From positions 28,811-92,810 of the forward strand of contig CASEOS010000003.1 of assembly GCA_949289635.1 (NCBI GenBank): a stretch of 64,000 bases of DNA, in the 5' to 3' direction. This document shows positions 15,433 through 24,397 of the stretch, piece by piece; within the stretch, counting starts at the first letter, position 1, and every line of letters begins with the position of its first letter. The notes beneath the pieces were generated by a model. The model was not told where the DNA came from. It did no database searches and worked only from the letters and a program-made list of their open reading frames with translations. Both the position numbers and the translations under genes were made by a program. The DNA is from an uncultured Eubacteriales bacterium. Its GTDB lineage: Bacteria > Bacillota > Clostridia > TANB77 > CAG-508.

Positions 15433-16134
15433 CTATATATTTTCTATCATGCTATTTTCATTTTTTAGTATACACCATGTTCCCATTGGTTCTGGTAAGT
15501 CTTTAAATTCTAATGTTTCTTTTGTTACTGGATGTTCAATTACTAATTTATATGCCCATAAGGCAATTTGTTTTCCTTTTCCTCTGGTTCCATACTTTTG
15601 GTCTCCAAATATACTATGTCCAAAATGAGACAATTGTACACGGATTTGATGATGTCTCCCCGTATGTAAATTTATTTTCACCAAAGATAAATCTTTTACT
15701 TCATTATATTTTAACACTTCATAATCCAATTTTGCTTCTTTCGCGTTTTTCTTTTCTTTATTAACCACCCTACTCATATTGTTTCTTTCATCTTTATATA
15801 AATAATCAATTAAAGTTCCTTTTGTATTTTCAAATTTTCCATCAACAACTGCTAAATATTCCTTTTTAAATACTTTTTCCCTTACTTGATTACTTAATCT
15901 TGAAGCTGCTTTTGATGTTTTTGCAAATACCATGACGCCACCAACAGGTCTATCTAATCTATGCACTAATCCTAGATACACATTTCCTGGTTTATTGTAT
16001 TTTTCCTTTATGTACTCTTTTACAAGTGTTAGCATATCCATATCCCCTGTTTTGTCAGACTGTGAAGGAATATTGGGTATTTTTTCAACAACAATAATAT
16101 GGTTATCTTCATATATTACTTTTAACTTTTCCAT
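15433..16134 (-). CDS. RluA-family pseudouridine synthase
   Basis: The 233-residue protein has the RluA/RluD catalytic motif GLVHRLDRPVGGVMVFAKT (about 57-75, catalytic Asp in HRLDR), the LHTGRHHQIRVQLSHFGHSI motif and a Trp-rich C-terminus. It lacks an N-terminal S4 domain. It should convert specific rRNA or tRNA uridines to pseudouridine; the target cannot be read from the sequence. It appears monocistronic; a long hairpin element (16174-16299) lies just upstream. Confidence 0.88.
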   Translation of the reverse strand: MEKLKVIYEDNHIIVVEKIPNIPSQSDKTGDMDMLTLVKEYIKEKYNKPGNVYLGLVHRLDRPVGGVMVFAKTSKAASRLSNQVREKVFKKEYLAVVDGKFENTKGTLIDYLYKDERNNMSRVVNKEKKNAKEAKLDYEVLKYNEVKDLSLVKINLHTGRHHQIRVQLSHFGHSIFGDQKYGTRGKGKQIALWAYKLVIEHPVTKETLEFKDLPEPMGTWCILKNENSMIENI

Positions 16135-16173
16135 TTCAATCCTTTTCCACTTTTATTTTTCTTTTATTTCTAT

Positions 16174-16299
16174 AATTTGAAAAAGAATTAGATATTTGGC
16201 TAGGCACATGAATTTGAAATTTATGAGACGTGCTTTTTGCACGTTGATTAAATTTCAAATGAAATGTAACAACGCCAAATGCTAATTATTTTTCAAATT
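16174..16299. repeat. Long hairpin element, copy 1
   Basis: A 126-bp nearly continuous hairpin. The outer arms are 16174-16200 and 16274-16299 (AATTTGAAAAAGAATTAG with CTAATTATTTTTCAAATT plus ATTTGGC/GCCAAAT). The inner arms are built on GAATTTGAAATTT/AAATTTCAAAT, and the apex is ACGTGC-TTTTT-GCACGT. The right arm contains the last codons and stop of the methyltransferase gene. Copy 2 at 17192-17318 shares the outer ends but has different inner stems. Confidence 0.75.
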
Positions 16300-17157
16300 C
16301 TCCCATCTTCCATAAATTCCACAAGGCAAAACCAACTTAGAATTTTCCATAGGAAGTCCAATTTCTCCAGATTCTACTTTCCCTTTATATTTCTTTGATA
16401 CAGTTAAATATAAAATATCTTCTAAGACTTTACTTGATATTCCTGTTGTATAAGAATTAATTAAAAAGAATAAAGGATTATCTGATAATACTTTTGTACA
16501 TAATTCCACTAAATCATAGATATTATTTTCAAATTGCCATACTTCTCCTTTAGCTCCTCTACCATAAGATGGTGGATCCATAATAATGGCATCATACGTA
16601 TTTCCTCTTCTAATTTCTCGATTGACAAATTTTACAACATCATCCACAATAAATCGAACTGGCTTATCTTGTAATTTTGAAGATGTTACATTTTCTTTTG
16701 CCCAAGTAGTCATTCCTTTTGAACTATCTACATGACATACAGAAGCTCCTGCTGATAAACAAGCAACCGTTGCTCCTCCAGTATAAGCAAATAAATTTAA
16801 TACTTTTATTGGTCTTTTTTCACTTTTAATTTTTTGTATCATCCAATCCCAATTTACTGCTTGCTCAGGAAATAAACCTGTGTGTTTAAATCCCATTGGC
16901 TTAATGTTAAATGTTAAATTTTTATATTTGATTTGCCATTGAGAAGGTACTTTTTTCTTAAATTCCCATGAACCTCCTCCTGTTTTACTTCTATTATATA
17001 CAGCATTCATTTCTTTCCACTTGTTTGGAAAACTTTTATTTTTCCAAATAATTTGTGGGTCTGGTCTAGATAAAATAACATTTCCCCATTTTTCTAATTT
17101 TTGTCCATCTGCCATGTCTAATATTTTATAATCTTTCCATTCATTTGCTATTTTCAT
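16282..17157 (-). CDS. Class I SAM-dependent methyltransferase (RlmI/RsmD-like)
   Basis: The start is set at MKIANEWKDY; an upstream TTG frame has no ribosome site, whereas AAAGGA lies 13 bases before this ATG. The 291-residue protein has a Rossmann methyltransferase domain with VLNLFAYTGGATVACLSAGA (motif I, about 131-150), HVDSSKGMTTWAKEN, and MDPPSYGRG (motif IV, about 197-205), features of COG1092-type RNA methyltransferases. It is likely to modify rRNA, but base and position are unknown. Its 3' end lies inside one long hairpin and its 5' end is 35 bp from a second related one, so gene plus hairpins resembles a unit. Confidence 0.75.
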   Translation of the reverse strand: MKIANEWKDYKILDMADGQKLEKWGNVILSRPDPQIIWKNKSFPNKWKEMNAVYNRSKTGGGSWEFKKKVPSQWQIKYKNLTFNIKPMGFKHTGLFPEQAVNWDWMIQKIKSEKRPIKVLNLFAYTGGATVACLSAGASVCHVDSSKGMTTWAKENVTSSKLQDKPVRFIVDDVVKFVNREIRRGNTYDAIIMDPPSYGRGAKGEVWQFENNIYDLVELCTKVLSDNPLFFLINSYTTGISSKVLEDILYLTVSKKYKGKVESGEIGLPMENSKLVLPCGIYGRWENLKNN

Positions 17158-17191
17158 AATTCTTACACATTCCTTTTTACTACTCAAAATC

Positions 17192-17318
17192 TAATTGGAA
17201 AAGAATTAAATTTTTGCAAGGAAAATTTAATTTAAAAGGCAAGGGCGCATACTATTTGTATGTAACCGCGTTTTAAATTGAATTTGACGTAGCAAAAATT
17301 GTAATTATTTTTCAATTA
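17192..17318. repeat. Long hairpin element, copy 2
   Basis: A 127-bp hairpin with outer arms 17192-17217 and 17292-17318 (TTGGAAAAGAATTAAATTTTTGC with GCAAAAATTGTAATTATTTTTCAA), inner arms AAATTTAATTTAAAA/TTTTAAATTGAATTT and apex CATAC/GTATG. Outer ends match copy 1 while inner stems differ but still pair, a compensatory pattern. Confidence 0.75.
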
Positions 17319-17434
17319 CTTCCTATTATTAGAATAGCTATATTCTACCATATTTTTTTGATTTTTCCAAGGGGATTTGACGATTTAAAAATTTTACGAT
17401 TTTAAATATTTTAAAAATTCTTCTATTTCTATAT

Positions 17435-17578
17435 CTATAAATATAATTCTAAAGCTTCTCTTAAGTTTTTCAATGCTTCTTCTATTGTTTTTCCTTGCGA
17501 TGCAACATTATTGTCTAAACATTTTGCTACATACCATTCTTCTTCTTTTTGTATCATAACATTGTATTTTATACTCAT
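17435..17578 (-). pseudogene. HicB-family antitoxin N-terminal fragment
   Basis: A 47-residue ORF starting MSIKYNVMIQKEEEWYVAKC and ending with TIEEALKNLREALELYL then TAG matches the first half of HicB-like antitoxins (partial RNase H fold). After the stop, the same frame continues IEIEEFLKIFKI, which resembles the expected continuation, so a premature TAG may have shortened it. No hicA toxin gene lies next to it. It may be an orphan antitoxin or a decaying one. Confidence 0.5.
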
Positions 17579-17628
17579 ATTTTTAGCTCCTTTGTTATTC
17601 CATATTATACTTCTTTTTTTTCATAAAT

Positions 17629-17820
17629 TCAAACATTTTGTAAAATTTTAAAGAAATTATATATCATAGTTGCATTTATGCTAGATAATATAATTAATGA
17701 TACTATTATCACGCTAATCCATTTATGTTCATAAATTTTTTTGATAAATTTTTTTTCTTTTCCTTTACTGCTTGTCCTTCTTAATTGCAAATTTAATAAA
17801 CCTTCTTCTGTATGTTCCAT
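17629..17820 (-). CDS. Small single-span membrane protein
   Basis: A 63-residue product starting MEHTEEGLLNLQLRRTS; this ATG is seven bases after GGAGG, while an ATG two codons upstream is too close to it. After a basic stretch (KGKEKKFIKKIYEHK) comes one membrane helix (WISVIIVSLIILSSINATMI). No family recognised. Confidence 0.5.
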   Translation of the reverse strand: MEHTEEGLLNLQLRRTSSKGKEKKFIKKIYEHKWISVIIVSLIILSSINATMIYNFFKILQNV

Positions 17821-17948
17821 ATTCATTCCTCCTCATATTATTTTCATAATATGATATTCATATCCTACTTCATTTATTACTTGATTTTTTATAACTTTTC
17901 AGAATGTTCTTCTTTTTTCTGTATAACTTTCCAAAACCACACATAGAT

Positions 17949-17977
17949 TTGTATTTTTAGCCATTTTATGCTATAAT
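17949..17977 (+). promoter_or_regulatory. Promoter of the 18044 gene
   Basis: TTGTAT (17949-17954), 17-bp spacer, TATAAT (17972-17977) on the plus strand, about 65 bp before the start codon. Confidence 0.65.
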
Positions 17978-18043
17978 ATATATAGTTGAGGGAAAAATCC
18001 TTCGACATCGATACAATAAATGCTATATTAGGAGGGAGTATTC

Positions 18044-18355
18044 ATGATGAACAAATTGAAGGCAGCATTTACAACAGGGGTTATTTTTGTATTGATTGGT
18101 ATTGGAATTCTGGGGACTGTTCTTTTTCTCAGAAATTTGCCTGCAATCCTTGGTGAATTTGCAGACACTCCAGTTGAGGCCATTGCTATTTTCATCTCCG
18201 GGGCTATTGCTTTAAAAATCTCTCAGATTTTGAGACTCATGAGGTCAAGAAGAATCAGAGCGAGAAAAGCTGAAAAAGCTAGAAGAAAAGCAGCATTAGC
18301 CGCCAAAGCAAAGGCACAAGCCGCTGCCGAAGCTGAAACAGAAGAAGAGCAATGA
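18044..18355 (+). CDS. Small membrane protein with basic Ala-rich tail
   Basis: No family recognised. The 103-residue protein has two hydrophobic segments (about 10-30 and 44-60), a basic run (LMRSRRIRARKAEKARRKAA) and an Ala/Glu tail. AGGAGGGA precedes two adjacent ATG codons. It has its own consensus promoter and its own strong terminator, so it is an independent transcription unit. Its codons and base composition are visibly richer in G and C than the surrounding genes, as are three other tiny genes in this window (18572, 25522, 44666). Confidence 0.65.
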   Translation: MMNKLKAAFTTGVIFVLIGIGILGTVLFLRNLPAILGEFADTPVEAIAIFISGAIALKISQILRLMRSRRIRARKAEKARRKAALAAKAKAQAAAEAETEEEQ

Positions 18356-18362
18356 ACTTAAG

Positions 18363-18402
18363 ACGACCAATTTAGAGCAATCTAAGTTGGCCGTCGTTTT
18401 TT
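18363..18402 (+). terminator. Terminator of the 18044 gene
   Basis: Long stem built from ACGAC/GTCGT, CAA/TTG and TTAG/CTAA around a 6-nt loop, followed by TTTTTT, directly after the stop codon. Confidence 0.8.
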
Positions 18403-18476
18403 ATTGTGTTAGAAAAAATCTGTTTTTATCTTGACCTTATATAGATTTTTCTATATACCTCAATCTTATATTTATA

Positions 18477-18505
18477 TTGATATATACAAGATTTTATGAT
18501 ATAGT
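18477..18505 (+). promoter_or_regulatory. Promoter of the 18572 gene
   Basis: TTGATA (18477-18482), 17-bp spacer, TATAGT (18500-18505). Confidence 0.65.
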
Positions 18506-18571
18506 ATTTTCGTATCTATGCAGAGAAAACTCTCTGTGAATTGCTTTTATACTAAAGGAGGATTACGTTTT

Positions 18572-18742
18572 ATGAAAAAAGCACTTATTTTAATTCCTAT
18601 GGGAGTTTTGGCTGGAGGAATTCTCTACCAGATTGTTCAGTCCCACAGGGTCACCGCTGAGTTGGCCGGTCGCTACCCAGCAATGTCCATTTTTGGACAG
18701 ATGAAAAAAGGACGTACTAGATACGTCCACACAGGGAGGTAA
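18572..18742 (+). CDS. Small protein with hydrophobic N-terminus
   Basis: A 56-residue product beginning MKKALILIPMGVLAGGILYQ; this start follows AAAGGAGG at good spacing, whereas an in-frame ATG 18 codons earlier has no site. The N-terminus can be a signal or membrane anchor; the rest (SHRVTAELAGRYPAMSIFG, then a basic KKGRTRYVHTGR end) is not recognised. It has its own promoter and a terminator that includes the stop codon. Like the 18044 gene it is richer in G and C than its neighbours. Confidence 0.6.
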   Translation: MKKALILIPMGVLAGGILYQIVQSHRVTAELAGRYPAMSIFGQMKKGRTRYVHTGR

Positions 18743-18752
18743 CTCCCTTTCT
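18733..18752 (+). terminator. Hairpin terminator overlapping the 18572 gene stop
   Basis: Stem AGGGAG/CTCCCT with loop GTAA then TTCTTATTTATTTTTT; the TAA is in the loop. A second hairpin, GGACGTA/TACGTCC, lies in the last codons. Confidence 0.5.
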
Positions 18753-18794
18753 TATTTATTTTTTCTTATTTGGTTTTACTATTTTATTATCTTA

Positions 18795-20654
18795 TTATTG
18801 TTTTAATCTTTCTGCTAATTCTTTTGTAATACCTTTTACTTGCATCAATTCTTCTATTGTAGCTTGTTTTATCTTTTCTACACTTCCAAATTGTTTTAGT
18901 AAAGCTTGTTTTTTGACTTTTCCAATTCCTTGAATATCATCTAATTTTGATTTTGTAATTTCTTTATCTCTTAATTTTCTATGATAGGTAATAGCTGTGT
19001 CATGAACCGTATCTTGAAATCTAGTAATTAATTTCATTAAGTTTTCTGAAATGGTTAATTCATTTCTATTTTCATCCATTAAAGCTCTTGTTTGGTGTTT
19101 GTCATTTTTAACCATACCAAATACTTTTATGTCTAACTCTTTTTCTAGAATTTCTATTTTTTCTTTTTTGTCTTGCTCTCTGGTATCTTCTTGCATGATT
19201 TTTTCTTTTTCTTCTTTTAAAACATTTTCAATGGCTTGTTTCGTTGCTCGTATTTGTGTAATACCACCATCTGCAAATATAACATCAGGAAGTTTTCCAA
19301 ATCCACCATTTGGATTTTCGATAGAATGTCTTAATCTTCTAGTGATAACCTCTTCCATACATTTTGGATCATCTTGTCCATAAACGGTTTTGATTTTAAA
19401 TCTTCTAGATAAATTCTTTTTAATCACACCATCTTGCATCACACACATTCCAGCTACCATGTATTCTCCTGATATATTCGATATATCAAAAGTTTCTATT
19501 TTTCTTGGTAATATATCCATTTTTAATACTTCTTTTAATTCTAATAAAATTTCACTTTTATCTTTTTCTTTATTATCTAGTGTTACTTTTGCATTATTTT
19601 CTGCCATTTCCACAAATCTCAATTTTTCGCCTTTTTTAGGTGTTTTGATTTCCACTTTTTTTCCTAATTCTGTGGATAACAACCCTTCAATTGCTTCTTT
19701 ATCTTCAATTTCTTCTCTTATCATAATTTTACTAGGAATGTTTGGATTGTCAAAATAATATTGTTTGATAAATCCTGAAAGAATTTCTTTATCTTCCATG
19801 TCTTTTAAGTCTTTATAGAAGTATTGCTCTCTTCCTATCATTTTACTTCCTCTTACGAAAAAGATTTCTACACAAACTTCTAAATCTGATTTTGCAATTC
19901 CGATAACATCAATGCTATTTTCTGATATATTAGATACTTTTTGTTTGCTTGACGCCCTTTCTATTGCTTGTTTTCTATCCCTTAAATACGCTGCTTTTTC
20001 ATATTCCATGTTTTGAGATGCTTCTTGCATTTGTAAATCTAAATCTTTTAAAACCTTATCTGTTTTTCCCTCTAATAAATCGATGATTTCATTTACTTGT
20101 TTTCGGTATTCTTCTTTATCTACATTTCCCATACATGGTGCCAAACATCTACCTATATGATAATTTAAGCATGGTCTTGTTCTTTCTTTTAAGGTTCTGC
20201 ATTGATGGATTTTATATCTTTCTTTAATAAAATCCAACATTTCTTTAGCTGCACCTGGATTAGCATATGGTCCAAAATATTTTGAACCATCATTGATGAT
20301 TCTTCTTGTATAATAGACTCCTGGATACTGTGATTTTATATCAATTTTTATATAGGGATAGGTTTTATCATCTTTTAATAACACATTAAATTTGGGTCTA
20401 TTCTTTTTAATCAAATTACATTCTAATATTAAAGCTTCTGCCTCATTATCTACCACAATATATTCAAAATGGTCAATTAAAGAAACCATTTTCTCTATTC
20501 TTGCCGTTTTATTTGTCTTTCGAAAATATTGTCTAACTCTGTTTTTTAGAGAAATGGCTTTTCCTACATAGATAATGTTATCATCTTTGTCATGCATAAT
20601 ATATACACCAGGTTTTCCTGGTAATTTTTTTAATTCTTCTTCTATATCAAACAT
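18795..20654 (-). CDS. uvrC: Excinuclease ABC subunit C
   Basis: The 619-residue protein is full length UvrC, the dual-incision nuclease of nucleotide excision repair. It has the GIY-YIG domain (KPGVYIMHDKDDNIIYVGKA, about 14-33), a UVR motif for UvrB contact (about 200-235), the RNase H-like domain with DISNISGEYMVAGMCVM and FADGGITQ, and the C-terminal helix-hairpin-helix pair (DDIQGIGKVKKQALLKQFGS). AAAGGA precedes the ATG. No other uvr gene is adjacent. Confidence 0.97.
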   Translation of the reverse strand: MFDIEEELKKLPGKPGVYIMHDKDDNIIYVGKAISLKNRVRQYFRKTNKTARIEKMVSLIDHFEYIVVDNEAEALILECNLIKKNRPKFNVLLKDDKTYPYIKIDIKSQYPGVYYTRRIINDGSKYFGPYANPGAAKEMLDFIKERYKIHQCRTLKERTRPCLNYHIGRCLAPCMGNVDKEEYRKQVNEIIDLLEGKTDKVLKDLDLQMQEASQNMEYEKAAYLRDRKQAIERASSKQKVSNISENSIDVIGIAKSDLEVCVEIFFVRGSKMIGREQYFYKDLKDMEDKEILSGFIKQYYFDNPNIPSKIMIREEIEDKEAIEGLLSTELGKKVEIKTPKKGEKLRFVEMAENNAKVTLDNKEKDKSEILLELKEVLKMDILPRKIETFDISNISGEYMVAGMCVMQDGVIKKNLSRRFKIKTVYGQDDPKCMEEVITRRLRHSIENPNGGFGKLPDVIFADGGITQIRATKQAIENVLKEEKEKIMQEDTREQDKKEKIEILEKELDIKVFGMVKNDKHQTRALMDENRNELTISENLMKLITRFQDTVHDTAITYHRKLRDKEITKSKLDDIQGIGKVKKQALLKQFGSVEKIKQATIEELMQVKGITKELAERLKQ

Positions 20655-20676
20655 TTCATTCCATTCCTTTATTATG

Positions 20677-20711
20677 AAAAGAAAGGCTTATATCTTATAA
20701 GTCTTTCTTTT
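20677..20711 (-). terminator. Terminator of the 969-residue protein gene
   Basis: A 15-bp stem with two mismatches or G-U pairs (20677-20691 with 20697-20711), 5-nt loop, with a U-rich tail on the minus strand. Confidence 0.65.
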
Positions 20712-20779
20712 TTATCTAGTTATAGTATATCATATAATGCTGTAATTTCCAAATACTTGATAGAAATTTATTTTGATTC

Positions 20780-23689
20780 CTATTGCTCTTTATAATAATC
20801 TCTACTTTTTCTTACTTGCTCCCACATAATATGTATTTTTCTTATTCTTTCCTTTTCCTCTGGAGTATATTCTGTACTCTCGTCTAATGTTTTTAGAGCT
20901 TTTTCTTTTTGTATATCTGTTCTTGCACCAGCCAAACGCTTTGGAATTCCTAATAATGTTTGAACATCTCTGGTATATTTATTTTTTGTATGAAGCAATT
21001 CTCTTAAAATTCCTTTTTCTTCTAAATTAGGAAGTTCTTGCATAAGTTCAGTTAATTGTGATCTTTTTATTCTATTATCTTTTGTTATAAATCTGTCTTT
21101 ATATTTTTCATATTCCTCTATTGTGAATACATATCCATTTGCTCCATACTTGTCTATTAATTGTTTTTCTTTTATTCCGTTTTCTTCAACTGTTTTTGTT
21201 TTCCATAATTGCTCTATCACAACAATACCATCTCTTACATTTGGCAATTGGAATGCTACATGTCCATCATCAAAAAGTGACATCTTAACATCTTCGTCTG
21301 ATTCTATCCAAGCATTATATCTTTCTGCTGTATCAAATATATATCGATTTCTATCAGTAGATTTAATTGTATTCTCTTCTTTGTTGTCTGTATTTTTTTG
21401 TTTTCTCTTTGTCTTTTCTGAGCTGGCTGTATTTTTTAATCCTTTTATCCTTGCCATTAAATCTTGCCTTATGTTAGCAACTTCATGACTAGAAAATACT
21501 GTATTTACTAAGTGCAACTTTTGTCCTACTTCTATATCTGGTGCTTCCATTATCTCTTGAAAATCATGTAATATAATTCTTCTATCTTGATACAATTTTT
21601 TGATATCTTTTGGGAGTAATGTTTTGCTTTTTAATAAATCAATAATTTCCTCTTTTTCTCCCCAAAGTACTACTGTATCAATTGGAATTACCCCTAATTC
21701 ATACAGTTCTCTCCTGTCTTTTGCACAAAATTCTCTTTTGGGTTGTCCTTTTTGAATATCTGTTTCTATTCTCTCTCCAAGTCTAATAATAAATTCATCT
21801 GCTCTTTCTACTCTATCATTTTCTGATAGTCCTTTTAACTGTAAAGTTTTATATAAAATAATATATTTTTTTAGTTCTTGATTATCTGGATTTTCTTCTT
21901 CTCTTATTTTCATGTAACTATCTATGATTTGTTGTTCTATATCTAAATTATCAAAAGAAATATTTTGTTGTTTTAATTGTTGTAATGTTTCTAAATCGAC
22001 AACATCTTTTTGATACATATGCATAAGATTTTCTGGTTTTACTACTCCTTTAGAAGCCAGAACTGCATAAATTCTTTCAGATAATAATTTATATCTTAAT
22101 AGTCCTTCTTGTTTTTGCTCTTCTGTTTTTTCTTCGCCTTCTTGTTTATCTTCTTTTAATGCTTCCAATAATGCTTTTCCTGCTGTTTCTAGTTCTTCTT
22201 CTGATTTTCCAGTTAAATATAATTCTTTATATAAATCCATATATTTCTTAATCGTTTCTTTTTCATATTGTTCATCTTTTTCATCAACTGTCATTAATTT
22301 ATTAAACTGCTGTAAGATGAATTCAGGTGTTATTTTATCCTCTAAATGCAACATTTCTTTTACTTCATGAATAGCATGTAAACTAAGTTTTCTATTTTCA
22401 TATAATTGTAAAATTGTTGTTTCATCTAATAATCCTACTTGTATCATTCTTTTTAGGTCTTCTATTATCATGTTTCCATTACCTTCTACTAAAACTTGTC
22501 TGATACGTTGCAATTGTTTTTTGGTAACATCTGATATTTGTTTATTTCCAAACATAATTAATTCAATCTGATTAGCAATAAAAGGACGTGACATATATCT
22601 TCCATCTATGTAATTTACCATTACTTTTTTTACGTCTTCTGTCGTATAGGTTTCTCCATCAAAAGTCACTTCTACTTCTTTATTTTTTATTATTTCATAA
22701 TAATCTGCTAAATATTTTTCTGCACCTAAATACGCATCTTTTTCACGAATTTCATCCTTTTCTTCCCAAATCCCATCTGTAAAAATAAATTGTCCACTTT
22801 CTGAAGCTTTAATGATTTCTATACATGCTGTTAAACACATTTTATCCATGTCAATATATTTTTCAACGCCTTCAAAAGATTTTTTTGCAACAGGCTGAAT
22901 TTTATCAGTTATATAATTCGTCGAATATTTATTTTGATTGCTCTTAAAATCTTTCATTAAATCATGTGATACAATTCCTTGTATTTCAGCATTTTCTAAA
23001 GCCGCATTAAGAATATCTCTTCCTAATTTTGGAACCATATATATATCTTCGTCTGACACGCTTTCATTTCCTATTAATACCGCAATTAATAATGCTTTAT
23101 TTGGTAATGCATTAATTACTTTTTTTGCTTCTCTTTCCCTTTTTCTTTCACTCGGAAAAGAAATTTTGTCAACCAATTCTTTACTCTCAATAACTTGTAC
23201 AAAATAGTCTTCTTGCCCTGGATATCTCATGACTCGAGAAACGATAATATTTTTACCTTTCAAAATATCTTCTGCCATCGTTTCCGTTCTTTCTAAAGCT
23301 TCTTCAATTGCTTTCTTATTTTTCATATATTCATTATGTAATGGATGATTTCTATCATTTAATGCATCTTTTCCATCTAAATATTTTTTTAAAGTAATTA
23401 AAAGTACCTTTCCTTTATCGATATCTTCTTCATTTTCTATTAAAAATCGCGTCACAATACTACGTTCATCAACATTTCTCTTTTTATTTCTGAGTAAAAA
23501 TCTTACCATGGTGTCATTTGAATAATCACTTTGATTTTTACGTTTTTCACGTTTTTCAAATTCTTTATATTTTGAAAAAACTTCTTCTTTTTTTTCTGGT
23601 TTTATTACAAAAGTCAAGTCTTCTTTCAGAATTTGTAATCTACAATTTTTCTCCATTTCTGCAATTGATACTTCATCTAACTGTTTCAT
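20780..23689 (-). CDS. Large uncharacterised helical-repeat protein
   Basis: I do not recognise this 969-residue protein. It is highly charged, without signal peptide or membrane span. From about residue 390 to 760 it carries repeated helix-turn-helix-like units of roughly 40 residues of the form IxxLxxxGLLDxxTILQLYExxxLSLHAIxEV, seen again around MYQKDVVDLETLQQL and LLPKDIKKLYQDRRI, so an alpha-solenoid is likely. Residues 760-790 are a Lys/Asn/Thr linker, followed by a C-terminal domain with FDTAERYNAWIESDEDVKMS. GAGGTG precedes the start. It stands alone between hpt and uvrC with its own terminator. Confidence 0.6.
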   Translation of the reverse strand: MKQLDEVSIAEMEKNCRLQILKEDLTFVIKPEKKEEVFSKYKEFEKREKRKNQSDYSNDTMVRFLLRNKKRNVDERSIVTRFLIENEEDIDKGKVLLITLKKYLDGKDALNDRNHPLHNEYMKNKKAIEEALERTETMAEDILKGKNIIVSRVMRYPGQEDYFVQVIESKELVDKISFPSERKREREAKKVINALPNKALLIAVLIGNESVSDEDIYMVPKLGRDILNAALENAEIQGIVSHDLMKDFKSNQNKYSTNYITDKIQPVAKKSFEGVEKYIDMDKMCLTACIEIIKASESGQFIFTDGIWEEKDEIREKDAYLGAEKYLADYYEIIKNKEVEVTFDGETYTTEDVKKVMVNYIDGRYMSRPFIANQIELIMFGNKQISDVTKKQLQRIRQVLVEGNGNMIIEDLKRMIQVGLLDETTILQLYENRKLSLHAIHEVKEMLHLEDKITPEFILQQFNKLMTVDEKDEQYEKETIKKYMDLYKELYLTGKSEEELETAGKALLEALKEDKQEGEEKTEEQKQEGLLRYKLLSERIYAVLASKGVVKPENLMHMYQKDVVDLETLQQLKQQNISFDNLDIEQQIIDSYMKIREEENPDNQELKKYIILYKTLQLKGLSENDRVERADEFIIRLGERIETDIQKGQPKREFCAKDRRELYELGVIPIDTVVLWGEKEEIIDLLKSKTLLPKDIKKLYQDRRIILHDFQEIMEAPDIEVGQKLHLVNTVFSSHEVANIRQDLMARIKGLKNTASSEKTKRKQKNTDNKEENTIKSTDRNRYIFDTAERYNAWIESDEDVKMSLFDDGHVAFQLPNVRDGIVVIEQLWKTKTVEENGIKEKQLIDKYGANGYVFTIEEYEKYKDRFITKDNRIKRSQLTELMQELPNLEEKGILRELLHTKNKYTRDVQTLLGIPKRLAGARTDIQKEKALKTLDESTEYTPEEKERIRKIHIMWEQVRKSRDYYKEQ

Positions 23690-23773
23690 CTTTTCACCTC
23701 GTTATCTATTATATCATTTAGCTTTACATAAAGTCAATCATTCCTTGTTTACAAATGATTTCTTACTATACAA

Positions 23774-23807
23774 TAAAAAGGAAGAGTTTAAAATCTCTCC
23801 CTTTTTA
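23774..23807 (-). terminator. Terminator of hpt
   Basis: Stem AAAAAGGAAGAG with CTCTCCCTTTTT (one mismatch) around an 8-nt loop, U-rich tail on the minus strand; it overlaps the end of hpt. Confidence 0.65.
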
Positions 23808-24323
23808 AAATTCATCTTCGCTTTCTACATAACCAATATATGGTAAATTTCTGTAATTTTGATTATAATCTAAACCATATCCTACAACAAATTTATCTTC
23901 TATTCTAAATCCTATATATTCTACCTCTAATTCTTTAGTTCTTCTTGATGGTTTACTAAGTAAAGTTGCAATCTTTAGACTATTTGGTCTTTTTAATTTA
24001 AAATACTCTTTCAAAAATGCTAAAGTTGTTCCTGTATCAATAATGTCTTCTACAATTAATACATCTTTTCCTTCAATACTATTTTTTATATCTTTTACAA
24101 TCTTTACTTTTCCGGTCGTTTCTGTTCCCTCATAACTAGATACTTCTATAAATTCAAATTGTACTTTTGTTTTTAGTCTTTTGGCTAATTCTACCATAAA
24201 TACAACTGAACCTTTTAAAATCCCAATTAAGATAATTTCTTTTCCTTCATATGCTTTGTCTATTTCTTTTGCCATTTCATCTAATCTTTTTTCAATTCTT
24301 GTTTCATTAATTAGTACATTCAT
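23805..24323 (-). CDS. hpt: Hypoxanthine phosphoribosyltransferase
   Basis: The 172-residue protein has the PRPP-binding motif VLIVEDIIDTGTTLAFL (about 89-105), the ILIGILKGSVVFMVEL segment, and the C-terminal DKFVVGYGLDYNQNYRNLPYIG typical of HPRT. It salvages hypoxanthine and guanine to IMP and GMP. It is monocistronic here; the tilS-hpt-ftsH order of many Firmicutes is not preserved. A promoter lies at 24398-24426. Confidence 0.95.
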   Translation of the reverse strand: MNVLINETRIEKRLDEMAKEIDKAYEGKEIILIGILKGSVVFMVELAKRLKTKVQFEFIEVSSYEGTETTGKVKIVKDIKNSIEGKDVLIVEDIIDTGTTLAFLKEYFKLKRPNSLKIATLLSKPSRRTKELEVEYIGFRIEDKFVVGYGLDYNQNYRNLPYIGYVESEDEF

Positions 24324-24397
24324 ATTGATTCCCCTTATTTCATATTTAGTTTTTTCATTACCTATTTTATTTATATTTATTGCCTTTGAATACTTGT

